DNA of 45,181 bases from Streptomyces sp. NRRL F-5123 (GTDB taxonomy: Bacteria; Actinomycetota; Actinomycetes; Streptomycetales; Streptomycetaceae), in the NCBI RefSeq assembly GCF_000721495.1, contig NZ_JOHY01000051.1, positions 1-45,181 of the forward strand, written 5' to 3'. Positions within the stretch are counted from its first letter, which is position 1; each line of letters starts with the position of its first letter. Below the pieces are notes generated by a model. It was not told the origin of the DNA and searched no databases. It worked only from the letters and a program-made list of their open reading frames with translations. This document shows, piece after piece, positions 15,667 to 25,299 of the stretch. The position numbers and the translations under genes are program-made.

Positions 15667-17114
15667 GCGGCACACCTCTCGACGAAACGGGTCGCGAGCG
15701 ACGGCTCGCCGGCCCAGTGCAGATGCAGGTAGGAGGCGTGCACGGCGCCGTCCACGAAGCCCTCGGTGCGGCGCTCGGGGTGCGTGAAGCCCCATGCGGG
15801 GGAGGCGCCCGCCGCCGGGGTCACCGCCGTGCGGTGGAACTCGTGCCCGCGCACACGCGTGCCGGCCGCGGCGAGCACGCTGCCACCGCCACCGCCACCG
15901 CCACCGCCACCGCCACCGCCACCGCCACCGCCACCGCCACCGCCACCGTCGAGCGCGACGGCCTCGCGGTAGCCCAGCGTGAGCTTGCCGGTCATCGCGG
16001 CGGAGGCGGGCAGGCGGCCGCACATGGGGTGGCCGTCGAGGTCGCGGGCGAGGTAGAGCAGGCCCGCGCACTCCGCGGCGACGGGGCCGCGGAAGCGGGT
16101 GATCTCGTCGCGGAGGGGGGAGTTGGCGGAGAGCTCCGCCGCGTACATCTCCGGGAAGCCGCCGCCGAGGACGAGGCCGCGGGTGCCCTCGGGGAGGCGC
16201 TCGTCGGTGAGCGGGTCGAGGGAGACGACGTCCGCGCCCGCGGCGCGCAGCAGTTCGGCCTGCTCGGCGTAGGAGAAGCTGAAGGCGGCCCCGCGGGCAA
16301 CGGCGACGACGGGGCGGGGAAAATCCAGCCCCTCCGGCGATTGAGGAGCGGGGTCCGGGGCGGAGCCCCGGTTCTGGGGGAGGGAGACCTCCGCCGCCGC
16401 CTCCCACGGCTCGGCCGCCAGCGGCGGGGCCGAGCGCGCCAGCGCCAGCAGCATGGCGAGGTCGCAGAACTCGCCCACCCGCGCCCCCGCCGCGCGGACG
16501 AAGGCGCGCGCCCCCGCCGCGCGCTCGGCGGCGGGCACGAGGCCCAGATGGCGGGACGGCACCGCGAGTTCGGCCTCGCGCGGCAGCGCGCCCGCGCACG
16601 GGACGCCCGCTTCCTCCAGCGCCTCCCGGAGCATCCGCTCGTGCCGCGGCGAGGCCACCTTGTTGAGGACCACCGCCCCCACCCGCACCCGCGGGTCGAA
16701 CGTCGTGAAGCCGTGCACGAGCGCGGCCACCGACCGCGCCTGGGCCGAGGCGTCGACGACGAGCACGACCGGCGCCCGCAGCAGCGTCGCGACCTGCGCG
16801 GTGGAGCCCAGCTCCCCGCGGCCCGCGGCGCCGTCGAACAGGCCCATGACGCCCTCGACGACCGCGAGGTCGCAGCCCTCGGCGGCGTGCCGGAAGAGCG
16901 GGGCGACGCGGTGCTCGCCGCACAGGAAGGGGTCGAGGTTGCGGCCGGGGCGCCCGGCGGCGAGCGCGTGGTAGCCGGGGTCGATGTAGTCGGGGCCGAC
17001 CTTGTGCGGGGAGACGGTGTGACCCGCTCCCGCGTACGCGGCCATCAGGCCCGTCGCGACCGTGGTCTTGCCGGAGCCGGACGCGGGCGCCGCGATGACG
17101 AGGCGGGCTACCAC
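15657..17114 (-). CDS. cobB: CobB/CbiA cobyrinate a,c-diamide synthase
   Basis: A 485-residue glutamine-dependent amidotransferase. The N-terminal ATPase domain starts with IAAPASGSGKTT (P-loop) and holds KVGPDYIDPGYH and VEGVMGLFDG. The C-terminal class I amidotransferase domain has LGGGFPEMYA, AAECAGLLYLA (nucleophile Cys) and GHEFHRT. It amidates side chains a and c of cobyrinate or hydrogenobyrinate. Two oddities sit in loops. Residues about 244-265 (LPQNRGSAPDPAPQSPEGLD), between the domains, are coded by a dispersed Streptomyces repeat. Residues 390-411 are 22 consecutive Gly coded by a hexanucleotide microsatellite. The GTG at 17114 overlaps the cobO stop by 7 nt and starts directly at the first strand. 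Confidence 0.92.
   Translation of the reverse strand: MVARLVIAAPASGSGKTTVATGLMAAYAGAGHTVSPHKVGPDYIDPGYHALAAGRPGRNLDPFLCGEHRVAPLFRHAAEGCDLAVVEGVMGLFDGAAGRGELGSTAQVATLLRAPVVLVVDASAQARSVAALVHGFTTFDPRVRVGAVVLNKVASPRHERMLREALEEAGVPCAGALPREAELAVPSRHLGLVPAAERAAGARAFVRAAGARVGEFCDLAMLLALARSAPPLAAEPWEAAAEVSLPQNRGSAPDPAPQSPEGLDFPRPVVAVARGAAFSFSYAEQAELLRAAGADVVSLDPLTDERLPEGTRGLVLGGGFPEMYAAELSANSPLRDEITRFRGPVAAECAGLLYLARDLDGHPMCGRLPASAAMTGKLTLGYREAVALDGGGGGGGGGGGGGGGGGGGGGGSVLAAAGTRVRGHEFHRTAVTPAAGASPAWGFTHPERRTEGFVDGAVHASYLHLHWAGEPSLATRFVERCAAWT
15882..15947 (+). repeat. (GCCACC)11 microsatellite inside cobB
   Basis: Eleven perfect copies of GCCACC (66 bp) read as Gly22 in the minus-strand cobB frame. 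The unit is six bases, so gain or loss of copies changes only the Gly count, two at a time, without breaking the frame. It lies in a surface-loop position between YREAVALD and SVLAAAG of the amidotransferase domain. Confidence 0.95.
16320..16382 (-). repeat. Dispersed Streptomyces repeat element read through inside cobB
   Basis: On the minus strand the stretch contains GGCTCCGCCCCGGACCCC followed by TCAATCGCCGGAGGGGCTGG. From memory this is one of the most abundant short repeats of Streptomyces genomes, usually intergenic and hairpin-forming (here CCGGGGC-GGA-GCCCCGG at 16355-16371). Here it lies in frame between the ATPase and amidotransferase domains of CobB and is translated as about 20 residues. 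Confidence 0.75.
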
Positions 17115-17704
17115 TCGATGCCCCTCTGGCCCTTCTGACCCGCGTCCATGGGGTGCTTGACCTTGGTCATGTCGGTGACGAGGTCGGCGGCGGCCACCAG
17201 CTCGGCGGGCGCGTTCCGCCCGGTGACGACGACGTGCTGGGTCCCGGGCCGCTCCCGCAGCACCGCCACGACCTCGGCGGTGTCGACCCAGCCCCACGCC
17301 ATCGGGTACGCGAACTCGTCCAGCACGTACAGCCGGTACGTCTGCGCCACCAGGTCGCGCTTGACCTGCTCCCAGCCCTCCCGCGCGGCCTCCTCGCTGT
17401 CACCCAGGTCGCGCTGCACCCACGACCAGCCCTCGCCCATCTTGTGCCAGGCCACCGTGCCGCCCTCGCCGGAGGCACCCAGCACGCGCAGCGCGCGTTC
17501 CTCGCCGACCCGCCACTTCGCGGACTTGACGAACTGGAAGACCCCCACCGGCCAGCCCTGATTCCACGCCCGCAGCGCGAGCCCGAAGGCGGCCGTCGAT
17601 TTCCCCTTGCCCGCGCCGGTGTGCACGATCGTCAGCGGCCGGTTGCGGCGCTGCCGCGTCGTCAGGCCGTCGTCGGGTACGGAAGCGGGCTGTCCCTGCG
17701 GCAT
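17108..17704 (-). CDS. cobO: CobO cob(I)yrinic acid a,c-diamide adenosyltransferase
   Basis: A 198-residue CobA/CobO/BtuR-type ATP:corrinoid adenosyltransferase. VHTGAGKGKSTAAFGLALRA is the P-loop, FVKSAKWRVGEE and WVQRD are typical family stretches, and YVLDEFAYPMAWGWVD is the Walker B-like region. It transfers the 5'-deoxyadenosyl group to cobalt. The ATG at 17704 shares one base with the chlI/D stop (TAATG). Length is normal and there is no oddity. Confidence 0.93.
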   Translation of the reverse strand: MPQGQPASVPDDGLTTRQRRNRPLTIVHTGAGKGKSTAAFGLALRAWNQGWPVGVFQFVKSAKWRVGEERALRVLGASGEGGTVAWHKMGEGWSWVQRDLGDSEEAAREGWEQVKRDLVAQTYRLYVLDEFAYPMAWGWVDTAEVVAVLRERPGTQHVVVTGRNAPAELVAAADLVTDMTKVKHPMDAGQKGQRGIEW

Positions 17705-19779
17705 TACGCGGCCCTCCGGAAGTCCTTGACCAGGGCCGACACCGTGTCGGCCCGCAGCTCGTCGAGCGTGACCGCGACCCCGCCGAGGTCGGCGGCGAGG
17801 GTGCCCGCGAGCCCGAGGCGTACCGGCCCCGACTCGCAGTCCACGACGACCGCGGCCGTACCCGTCGCCGCCAGCAGCCGGGCGGCGCGTGCGGCGTACG
17901 CGAGCGGCTCCGGGCCGCCGGTGGCCCGCCCGTCGGTCACGACGACGAGCAGTGCGCGCCGCGCCGGGTCGCGAAGCCGCTCGATGCGCAGCACGTCGTG
18001 CGCCTTCAGCAGGCCCGCGGCGAGCGGGGTGCGGCCGCCGGTGGGCAGCCGCTCCAGCCGCGCGGCGCCCGCGTCGACCGACGACGTCGGCGGCAGCGCC
18101 AGCTCGGCGTCCCTGCCGCGGAAGGTGACCAGGCCGACCTTGTCGCGCCGCTGGTAGGCGTCCAGCAGCAGCGACAGCACCGCGCCCTTGACCGCCGACA
18201 TCCGCTGCCGGGCCGCCATCGAGCCGGACGCGTCGACGGCGAAGAGCACGAGATTGCCCTCCCGGCCCTCGCGGACGGCCTCGCGCAGGTCGTCCGCGCG
18301 TACGACGATCCCGGGACCGCTGCGCCCGCGCGCCCGCTGGTGGGGGGCCGCGGCCCGCACGGTCGCGGCCAGGTGCAGCGTGCCCAGGGCGCCGTGCGGG
18401 CGCCGCGCGCCGGTCGTACGGCCGTGCGCGGTACGGGCGCGGGAGCGGCGCCCGGCCGCGCCCTCGCCGAGGCCGGGCACGGCCATCGGCCGCACCCTGA
18501 AGGGCGTGGCGGCGGCCGCCGCGGGCTGCTCGCGGGGGGCGCCGGGGGCGGGACCGCTCCCGGCGTCGGGGGTGCCGCCGCCGGGAGCGTCGGGAGTGTC
18601 CCCCGCCGGGGATCCGGCGGCGTCCTGCGGGCCGTCCGCGGGCTGCGGGGGGCGGCTGCCGCCTCCGCCGGGGCCGCTGCCGCCGCCGTCGGGGTCGGGG
18701 TCCGGGTCCGGGTCGCTGTCCGGGTCGTCCTCGGGGGCCGCGTCCGGATCGGGCTCGGACTGCGCCGCGGCCTGGGCGAGCGCCTCGTCGAGGGTGTCCT
18801 CGTCGAGGCCCGGCGCGTCGAAGGGGTTGCGGCGGCGCCGGTGCGGCAGCGCGAGCAGCGCGGCCTGCCGGATGTCCTCGGCGAGCACGACCGTGCGCCC
18901 CGCCCACGCGGCCAGCGCGGTGGCGGTGCGGGCCATCACGATGTCCGCGCGCATGCCGTCGACCTCGAAGGCCGCGCAGGTCGCCGCGATCTGCCGCAGC
19001 GCGGAATCCCCGAGCCGCACCTCGGGCAGCAACGCCCGTGCGGCCGCGATGCGTTCGCGGACCTCCCGCTCATGCGCCGCCCAACTGCCCGCGAAACCGG
19101 CCGGGTCGGCGTCGTACGCCAGCCGCCGCCGGACGACCTCCACGCGCTCGTCGGTGTCGCGGGACGCCGCGACCTCGACGGTCAGCCCGAAGCGGTCCAG
19201 CAACTGCGGGCGCAGCTCGCCCTCTTCGGGGTTCATCGTGCCGACGAGCATGAAGCGGGCGGCGTGCGTGACCGACACGCCCTCGCGCTCCACGTGGCTC
19301 GCGCCCATCGCGGCGGCGTCCAGCAGCAGGTCGACCAGGTGGTCGTGCAGCAGGTTGACCTCGTCGACGTAGAGGATGCCGCGGTGCGCGGCCGCGAGCA
19401 GGCCCGGCTCGAAGGCCTTCACGCCCTCGGCGAGGGCGCGTTCGAGGTCGAGGGCGCCGACGAGGCGGTCCTCGGACGCGCCGACGGGCAGCTCCACGAG
19501 CCGCGCCGGGCGCTCCAGGGCGCCGCCGTCCGCCCCGCCCGCCGGATGCGGGCCGTCCGGGCACGCGGGATCGGCGGCCCCCGGCTCGCACGAGAACCGG
19601 CAGCCGGGGACGACGCGGACGGCGGGCAGCAGCGCGGTCATCGCCCGCACCGCGGTCGACTTGGCGGTGCCCTTCTCGCCGCGCACCAGCACGCCGCCCA
19701 CCGCGGGCGAGACGGCGTTGAGCACGAGCGCGAGCCGCAGCTCTTCCTGTCCCACGAGGGCACTGAACGGGTACGTCAC
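17704..19779 (-). CDS. Putative cobaltochelatase ChlI/ChlD-type fusion
   Basis: A 691-residue protein joining an AAA+ ChlI-like ATPase (residues 1 to about 335; [10 protein letters not shown]-loop, LYVDEVNLL Walker [10 protein letters not shown] sensor 1, DRFGL arginine-finger region) to a ChlD-like von Willebrand A domain (about 500-690; DASGSM MIDAS). Between them lies a linker that is first acidic (DPDPDPDPD), then Gly/Pro-rich, about 130 residues. Such fusions take the place of CobS/CobT and drive CobN in ATP-dependent cobalt insertion. The GTG start at 19779 overlaps the preceding low-complexity ORF as GTGA. True magnesium chelation is unlikely, as no chlorophyll genes are present. Confidence 0.88.
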   Translation of the reverse strand: MTYPFSALVGQEELRLALVLNAVSPAVGGVLVRGEKGTAKSTAVRAMTALLPAVRVVPGCRFSCEPGAADPACPDGPHPAGGADGGALERPARLVELPVGASEDRLVGALDLERALAEGVKAFEPGLLAAAHRGILYVDEVNLLHDHLVDLLLDAAAMGASHVEREGVSVTHAARFMLVGTMNPEEGELRPQLLDRFGLTVEVAASRDTDERVEVVRRRLAYDADPAGFAGSWAAHEREVRERIAAARALLPEVRLGDSALRQIAATCAAFEVDGMRADIVMARTATALAAWAGRTVVLAEDIRQAALLALPHRRRRNPFDAPGLDEDTLDEALAQAAAQSEPDPDAAPEDDPDSDPDPDPDPDGGGSGPGGGGSRPPQPADGPQDAAGSPAGDTPDAPGGGTPDAGSGPAPGAPREQPAAAAATPFRVRPMAVPGLGEGAAGRRSRARTAHGRTTGARRPHGALGTLHLAATVRAAAPHQRARGRSGPGIVVRADDLREAVREGREGNLVLFAVDASGSMAARQRMSAVKGAVLSLLLDAYQRRDKVGLVTFRGRDAELALPPTSSVDAGAARLERLPTGGRTPLAAGLLKAHDVLRIERLRDPARRALLVVVTDGRATGGPEPLAYAARAARLLAATGTAAVVVDCESGPVRLGLAGTLAADLGGVAVTLDELRADTVSALVKDFRRAA

Positions 19780-20150
19780 GCTTCCTCCTCCGCCTGATCG
19801 CGGCAGCCCGCCGCGGTGGTGCCCGCCGTCGCCGTGCGCGGGTGCGCCCCCCTCCCCCTGCCTGCGGTGGGGGGACCCCCAGCCGAGCGGAACGATGGCG
19901 AACCACCTCCCTCTGCGGGCATTCGTCCCGCAGGGCCGGTGGTTCCCCCGCCGGGCGCAGGGCCGGTGGTCCCCCCGCCGGGCGCAGGGCCGGTGGTCCC
20001 CCCGCCGGGCGCAGGGCCGGTGGTCCCCCCGCCGGGCGCAGGGGTGGGGGTCCCCCCGCCGGAGGCAGGGGGAGGGTGCGCGCAGGGCCCCGTACCCGGC
20101 AACGGAGGGGAGCCCGGCGGCGCGTAGCCGCCCCGCGGGGTGCCGCTCAT
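19776..20150 (-). CDS. Low-complexity 124-aa ORF between cobN and the chelatase gene
   Basis: The ATG at 20150 overlaps the cobN TGA as ATGA, and its own TGA (19778-19776) overlaps the GTG of the chelatase as GTGA. The protein is Gly, Pro, Thr and Ala rich. It carries five nonapeptide units of the form APGGGTTGP coded by a 27-bp tandem repeat, followed by a short tail ending in acidic EEE. There is no domain, membrane helix or signal peptide. As with the ORF between cobI and cobM, the perfect coupling at both ends is the evidence for translation. It could equally be a neutral repeat expansion that was tolerated only because the frame stayed open. Confidence 0.55.
   Translation of the reverse strand: MSGTPRGGYAPPGSPPLPGTGPCAHPPPASGGGTPTPAPGGGTTGPAPGGGTTGPAPGGGTTGPAPGGGTTGPAGRMPAEGGGSPSFRSAGGPPTAGRGRGAHPRTATAGTTAAGCRDQAEEEA
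19931..20065. repeat. 27-bp tandem repeat, five units
   Basis: Units start at 19931, 19958, 19985, 20012 and 20039, each beginning CAGGGCCGGTGGT (or close to it) and ending CCGCCGGGCG. Units 2 to 4 are near-identical and the outer two diverge. The period is a multiple of three and codes the nonapeptide repeat on the minus strand. The flanks (19855-19905 and 20060-20080) contain further G/C-run sequence that resembles other dispersed Streptomyces repeats. Confidence 0.9.
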
Positions 20151-23100
20151 GCCTCCCCCTCCAGGTCGCCCTCCAGGGCGAGGTAGGTCTCGCGCAGACG
20201 CGCGATGCTCTCCGGATCCGGGGCCGCCCACAGGCCCCGGTCCGCCGCTTCGAGGAGCCGCTCCGAAATCCCCCGCAGCGCCCACGGGTTGGACTTCCGC
20301 ATGAAGTCCGCGTTCTGCGCGTCGAAGACGTACTCCGCGGCGAGCCGCTCGTACATCCAGTCGTCCACGACGCCCGCCGTCGCGTCGTAGCCGAACAGGT
20401 AGTCGACGGTCGCGGCCATCTCGAACGCCCCCTTGTAGCCGTGCCGCCGCATCGCCGCCATCCAGCGGGGGTTGACGACGCGGGCGCGGAAGACGCGGTG
20501 GGTCTCCTCGCCGAGCGTGCGGGTGCGGACCTGGTCGGTGAGGGCGCTGTCGCCGACGTACGCCTCGGGTGAGGAGCCGGTCAGGTGGCGGACCATCGCG
20601 ACCATGCCGCCGTGGTACTGGAAGTAGTCGTCCGCGTCGACGAGGTCGTGCTCGCGCGTGTCGACGTTCTTCGCGGCGACCTGGATGCGCCGGAAGGCGG
20701 CCTCCATGTCGCCGCGCGCGGCGCGCCCGTCGAGGCCGCGGCCGTACGCGTAGCCGCCCCACACCGCGTAGACCTCGGCGAGGTCGGCGTCCGAGCGCCA
20801 GTTGCGGGCGTCGATGAGCGGCAGCAGGCCCGCGCCGTACGCGCCGGGCTTGGAACCGAAGATGCGGGCGGTGGCGCGCCGCCGGTCGCCGTGCTCCGCG
20901 GTGTCCTCGTCGGCGTGCGCGCGGACGTAGTTGGCGGCGGCGTCCTCGTCGAGCTCGGCGACCGTCCGCACCGCGTCGTCGACGAGGGCGACGACGTGCG
21001 GGAAGGCGTCGCGGAAGAAGCCGGAGATGCGCACGGTGACGTCGATACGCGGGCGGCCCAGCTCGGCGGCCGGGACGACCTCGAAGCCGGTGACGCGGCG
21101 GGAGGCGTCGTCCCACACCGGGCGGCAGCCCAGCAGCGCGAGGATCTCGGCGATGTCGTCGCCCTGCGTGCGCATGCAGGACGTGCCCCACACCGTCAGG
21201 CCCACCGACTTCGGGTAGGCGCCCTGGTCGGCGAGGTGCCGGGCGAGCAGCGACTCGGCGAGCGCGGAGCCGACGTCCCACGACAGCCGGGAGGGGATCG
21301 CCTTGGGGTCGACGGAGTAGAAGTTGCGCCCGGTCGGCAGCACGTTGACCAGCCCCCGGGTGGGGGAGCCGGACGGCCCCGCGGGCACGTAGCCGCCGCG
21401 CAGGGCCCGCAGGATGTGGCCCAGTTCGTCGCTCGTGCGGGCCAGCCGCGGCACGACCTCCGTCGCGGCGAAGTCCAGCACCCTTGCCGCCGCGGGGACT
21501 TCGGCGCCCAGCACCTCCCGTACGGTCGCGGCCGCGGCGCCCGGCGCCCAGCCGCGCGCCTCCATCGTCTCCGCGAGCCGCCGCGCCACCTGCTCCAGCA
21601 GGTCGACCGCGTCGGACGCGCTGCGCGCGGGCCCCTCCGCGAGCGCCGTCAACGCGGGCGGTACGGCGAGGGGTTCGCCCGGAGCGGCCAGCAACTCCTT
21701 CTCCACCAGCCCGACATGCTCGGCGAGCGCGGCCCGCAGGCCCGGCAGGGCGCCGCCCCTGCCACCCCACACCTGGGCCGAACGCAGCACCGCCAGCACG
21801 AGGTTGACGCGCGCCCCGGCGACGGGACCTGCGCCCAGGATGTGCAGGCCGTCGCGGATCTGGACGTCCTTGATCTCGCACAGCCAGCCGTCGACGTGCA
21901 GCACGAAGTCGTCGAAGTCGTCCTCGCCGGGCTGCTCGTCGACGTGCAGGTCCCGGTGCAGCTCCGCGGCCCGCACCAGCTCCCAGATCCGGCCGCGGAT
22001 CGCCGGGGCCTTCGCCGGGTCCAGGTCGTTCACCAGGGCGTACTCGTCGAGGAGTTGCTCCAGCTTGGCGAGGTCGCCGTAGGAGTCGGCGCGCGCCATC
22101 GGCGGCACCAGGTGGTCCACCACGGTCGCGTGGCCGCGCCGTTTGGCCTGCGTGCCCTCGCCCGGGTCGTTGACGATGAAGGGGTAGACGAGCGGGATCT
22201 CGCCGAGCACCGCGTCCGGCGCGCACCCGGCGGACAGGCCGAGTCCCTTGCCGGGCAGCCACTCCAGCGTGCCGTGCTTGCCCAGGTGCACGATCGCGTC
22301 GGCGCCGAAGGTGCGGTCGAGCCAGCGGTACGCCGCCAGGTAGTGGTGCGACGGCGGCATGTCGGGGTCGTGGTAGATCGCGATCGGGTTCTCCCCGAAG
22401 CCGCGCGGCGGCTGGATCAGCACCACGACGTTTCCGAAGCGCAGCGACGCCAGCACGATGTCGTCGCCGTCCACGTAGAGCGAGCCCGGCGGCTCGCCCC
22501 AGTGCTCCAGCATCGAGGCGCGCAGGCTCTCGTCCAGCCCGTCGAACCAGCGCCGGTAGTCGGCGAGCGGGACCCGGGCCGGGGCGGCGGCGAGCTGCTC
22601 CTCGGTCAGCCACTCCACGTCGTGCCCGCCGGCGGCGATCAGCCGGTGAATCAACTCGTCGCCGTCCTGCGGGTGTTCGCCCGTGTCGTAGCCGGCCGCC
22701 CGCAGCTCCGCCAGCAGCCGCACCGCGGAGGCGGGGGTGTCCAGGCCGACCGCGTTGCCGACCCGGGAGTGCTTGGTCGGGTAGGCGGTGAAGACCAGCG
22801 CGATCTTCTTGCGCGCGTTCGGGGCGTGCCGCAGGGCCGCGTGCCGTACGGCGACGCCCGCGACGCGCGCGGCCCGCTCCGGATCGGCGACGTACACCGG
22901 CACCTCGCCCTCGCCGGTCTCCTTGAACGAGAACGGCACGGTGATCAGCCGCCCGTCGAACTCCGGGATGGCCACCTGCATCGCCGCGTCCATCGGCGAC
23001 AGCGCCGCGTCCGACTCCCGCCACGCCTTGCGCGACGTCGTCAGGCACAGGCCCTGCAGCACGGGCACGTCCAGTCCGGCGAGCGCGCCGATGTCCCACG

Positions 23101-23809
23101 CCTCGTCGTCACCGCCGGCCGACGCGTCCGCCGCGACCGTGCCGCCGGACGCCAGGACCGTCGCCACGATCGCGTCCGCCCGGCCCAGCAGCGCGAAGAG
23201 CGCGGGGTCCGCGCCGCGCAGCGAACCGCAGTACACCGGCAGTGCGTTGGCGCCGCGCGCCTCGACCGCCGCGCACAGCGTGTCCACGAAGGCGGTGTTG
23301 CCGGACAGTTCGTGCGCCCGGTAGAAGAGCACCGCCACCGTGGGGCGCGCCGGGTCGTGGCCGCGGTCGTCGCCGTGCACCCCGAACTGCGGCATGGCGC
23401 ACGGCGGTTCGAAACCCTCACCGCTCATCAGCACGGTGTCGGACAGGAAGCGCGCCAGCTCCGCCAGGTTCGCCGGGCCGCCTTCCACGAGGTAGCGCAG
23501 CGCCTGCGCGACGACACCCGCGGGCACCGTCGACAGCGCCATCAGCTCCGCGTCCGGCACGCTCTCGCCGCCCAGCAGCACCGACGGCACCCCGGACGCG
23601 GCGATCACCGCGAGGCCCTCCTCCCACGCCCGGCGCCCGCCCAGCAGCCGCACCACGACGAGATCGGCGCCCGCCAGCAGGCCGGGCAGGTCGGAACCCG
23701 GGTCCACCCGGGAGGGGTTGGCGATGCGGTAGACGGCGCCGTCGCTCGTGGCGGCGCGGGCGGCGAGCAGGTCGGTGTCGGCGGTGGACAGCAGCAGAAC
23801 GGTCGTCAT
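20147..23809 (-). CDS. cobN: CobN cobaltochelatase large subunit
   Basis: A 1220-residue protein of the CobN/ChlH/BchH family and of normal length. Recognisable stretches include [53 protein letters not shown] and the C-terminal [16 protein letters not shown]. It binds hydrogenobyrinate a,c-diamide and, with the ChlI/D-type ATPase encoded downstream, inserts cobalt (the late-insertion route). The ATG at 23809 overlaps the cobQ stop as ATGA and is followed at once by the first strand ([14 protein letters not shown]). Alternatives upstream would overlap cobQ extensively and are not supported. Confidence 0.95.
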   Translation of the reverse strand: MTTVLLLSTADTDLLAARAATSDGAVYRIANPSRVDPGSDLPGLLAGADLVVVRLLGGRRAWEEGLAVIAASGVPSVLLGGESVPDAELMALSTVPAGVVAQALRYLVEGGPANLAELARFLSDTVLMSGEGFEPPCAMPQFGVHGDDRGHDPARPTVAVLFYRAHELSGNTAFVDTLCAAVEARGANALPVYCGSLRGADPALFALLGRADAIVATVLASGGTVAADASAGGDDEAWDIGALAGLDVPVLQGLCLTTSRKAWRESDAALSPMDAAMQVAIPEFDGRLITVPFSFKETGEGEVPVYVADPERAARVAGVAVRHAALRHAPNARKKIALVFTAYPTKHSRVGNAVGLDTPASAVRLLAELRAAGYDTGEHPQDGDELIHRLIAAGGHDVEWLTEEQLAAAPARVPLADYRRWFDGLDESLRASMLEHWGEPPGSLYVDGDDIVLASLRFGNVVVLIQPPRGFGENPIAIYHDPDMPPSHHYLAAYRWLDRTFGADAIVHLGKHGTLEWLPGKGLGLSAGCAPDAVLGEIPLVYPFIVNDPGEGTQAKRRGHATVVDHLVPPMARADSYGDLAKLEQLLDEYALVNDLDPAKAPAIRGRIWELVRAAELHRDLHVDEQPGEDDFDDFVLHVDGWLCEIKDVQIRDGLHILGAGPVAGARVNLVLAVLRSAQVWGGRGGALPGLRAALAEHVGLVEKELLAAPGEPLAVPPALTALAEGPARSASDAVDLLEQVARRLAETMEARGWAPGAAAATVREVLGAEVPAAARVLDFAATEVVPRLARTSDELGHILRALRGGYVPAGPSGSPTRGLVNVLPTGRNFYSVDPKAIPSRLSWDVGSALAESLLARHLADQGAYPKSVGLTVWGTSCMRTQGDDIAEILALLGCRPVWDDASRRVTGFEVVPAAELGRPRIDVTVRISGFFRDAFPHVVALVDDAVRTVAELDEDAAANYVRAHADEDTAEHGDRRRATARIFGSKPGAYGAGLLPLIDARNWRSDADLAEVYAVWGGYAYGRGLDGRAARGDMEAAFRRIQVAAKNVDTREHDLVDADDYFQYHGGMVAMVRHLTGSSPEAYVGDSALTDQVRTRTLGEETHRVFRARVVNPRWMAAMRRHGYKGAFEMAATVDYLFGYDATAGVVDDWMYERLAAEYVFDAQNADFMRKSNPWALRGISERLLEAADRGLWAAPDPESIARLRETYLALEGDLEGEA

Positions 23810-25299
23810 GGTGCCCCCGGTGGGACGAAGGGGAGGCCGGCGGGCGCGCCGTCCTCGATGAGCCGCAGCAGCGCGGCGGTGTCCAGGTGCTCGGCGACCA
23901 GGTCGGCGAGCCGGTCGAGCCGCTCCTCGCGCAGCGCGGCGAAGTCCGTGTCCGGCGCGGGCTCGAAGGCGCGGCCCGCGGCGACCGCGACCTCGCGCAG
24001 GAAGGCCCGGCGGAAGCCGTCCGACTCCAGCGAGCCGTGCCAGTGGGTGCCCCACACCGCGCCGACGCGCAGCCCGTCGAGGAACGGCTCGCCCCCAGCC
24101 CCCAGTTCGGCCACCCCGTGGTGGATCTCGTAGCCCTCGACGGCCTCGCCGTACGCCGAACCGGCGGGCCGGGCCAGCGTCTTGGCGGCGGCGAAGCGCA
24201 CCCGGGCCGGCAGCAGGCCGAGGCCGCGGACCGTACCGGCCTTCGACTCGACGTCGTCCTCGATGCGTTCGGCCAGGATCTGGAAGCCGCCGCAGATGCC
24301 CAGCACCGGGCGGCCGGCCGCCGCGCGGCGCTCCACCGCCGCCGCGAGGCCGCGGGCGCGCAGCCACTCCAGGGCCCGCACAGTGCCGCGGGTGCCGGGC
24401 AGCACCACCAGGTCGGCGGCGGCGACGTCCGCGGCCCGGTCGGTGAAGCGCACCTCCACGCCGGGCTCGGCGGCGAGCGCGTCCAGGTCCGTGAAGTTCG
24501 ACATCAGCGGCAGCGGTACCACCGCGACCCGCAGCGTCTCGTGCCCGTACGGCTCGCCCGCCGCGTGCTCGCGGACGTGCAGGCCGTCCTCCTCGTCGAT
24601 GCCGAGGCCCCGCGCGTACGGGAGCACGCCCAGCGTCGGGCGGCCCGTCAGCCCGCGCAGCATCTCCAGGCCCGGCTCCAGCAGCGTCACGTCGCCGCGG
24701 AACTTGTTCACCACGTAGCCGGCGAGCAGCGCCTGCTGCTCGGGCGGCAGCAGCGCGGTCGTCCCGTAGAACGCCGCGAAGACGCCGCCGCGGTCGATGT
24801 CGCCCACCAGCAGCGCGGGCAGCTTCGCGCGGTGCGCCAGGCCCAGGTTGACGATGTCGGTGCGCCGCAGGTTGATCTCCGCGGGGCTGCCGGCGCCCTC
24901 GCAGACGACCGCGTCGTACGAACGCGCCAGCTGCGCCAGGCAGTCGGCGACGACGTCCACCAACTCGCCCTGGAACCCCCCGTCGCCGTGGTAACCGCGG
25001 GCCGACATCTCGCCCACCGGCTTGCCCAGCAGCACCACCTGGCTGCTGCGGTCGCCTCCCGGCTTGAGCAGCACCGGGTTCATCAGCGCCGACGGCTCAA
25101 CCCGGGCGGCCTGCGCCTGCACGGCCTGGGCCCGCCCGATCTCCGCGCCGTCGCGCGTGACGAAGGAGTTGAGCGACATGTTCTGCCCCTTGAAGGGGGC
25201 GACCCGCACGCCCTGCCGCACCAGGAACCGGCATATCCCCGCGGTGACCACGCTCTTCCCCGCGTCGGACGCGGTGCCCGCGACCATCAGACCCTTCAC
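23806..25299 (-). CDS. cobQ: CobQ/CbiP cobyric acid synthase
   Basis: A 497-residue glutamine-dependent amidotransferase. The N-terminal domain shows [14 protein letters not shown] (P-loop-like), [10 protein letters not shown] and [13 protein letters not shown]; the C-terminal amidotransferase domain has [11 protein letters not shown] (nucleophile Cys) and GTHWHGSLE. It amidates side chains b, d, e and g of adenosylcobyrinate a,c-diamide to give cobyric acid. The GTG at 25299 overlaps the cobD stop as GTGA, and KGLMVAG is the expected N-terminus. Length and motifs are ordinary; there is no low-complexity insertion in this gene. Confidence 0.95.
   Translation of the reverse strand: MKGLMVAGTASDAGKSVVTAGICRFLVRQGVRVAPFKGQNMSLNSFVTRDGAEIGRAQAVQAQAARVEPSALMNPVLLKPGGDRSSQVVLLGKPVGEMSARGYHGDGGFQGELVDVVADCLAQLARSYDAVVCEGAGSPAEINLRRTDIVNLGLAHRAKLPALLVGDIDRGGVFAAFYGTTALLPPEQQALLAGYVVNKFRGDVTLLEPGLEMLRGLTGRPTLGVLPYARGLGIDEEDGLHVREHAAGEPYGHETLRVAVVPLPLMSNFTDLDALAAEPGVEVRFTDRAADVAAADLVVLPGTRGTVRALEWLRARGLAAAVERRAAAGRPVLGICGGFQILAERIEDDVESKAGTVRGLGLLPARVRFAAAKTLARPAGSAYGEAVEGYEIHHGVAELGAGGEPFLDGLRVGAVWGTHWHGSLESDGFRRAFLREVAVAAGRAFEPAPDTDFAALREERLDRLADLVAEHLDTAALLRLIEDGAPAGLPFVPPGAP

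Noticed and set aside
14932..16923. Single 663-codon frame containing CobI at its C-terminus
   Set aside because: The upstream two thirds are antisense-like shadow of cobB in another frame; CobI has a good ATG at 15666 with normal family length.
19931..20065. CRISPR or att-site array at the 27-bp tandem repeats
   Set aside because: The units abut directly without spacers and stay in the frame of an ORF; this is a minisatellite.
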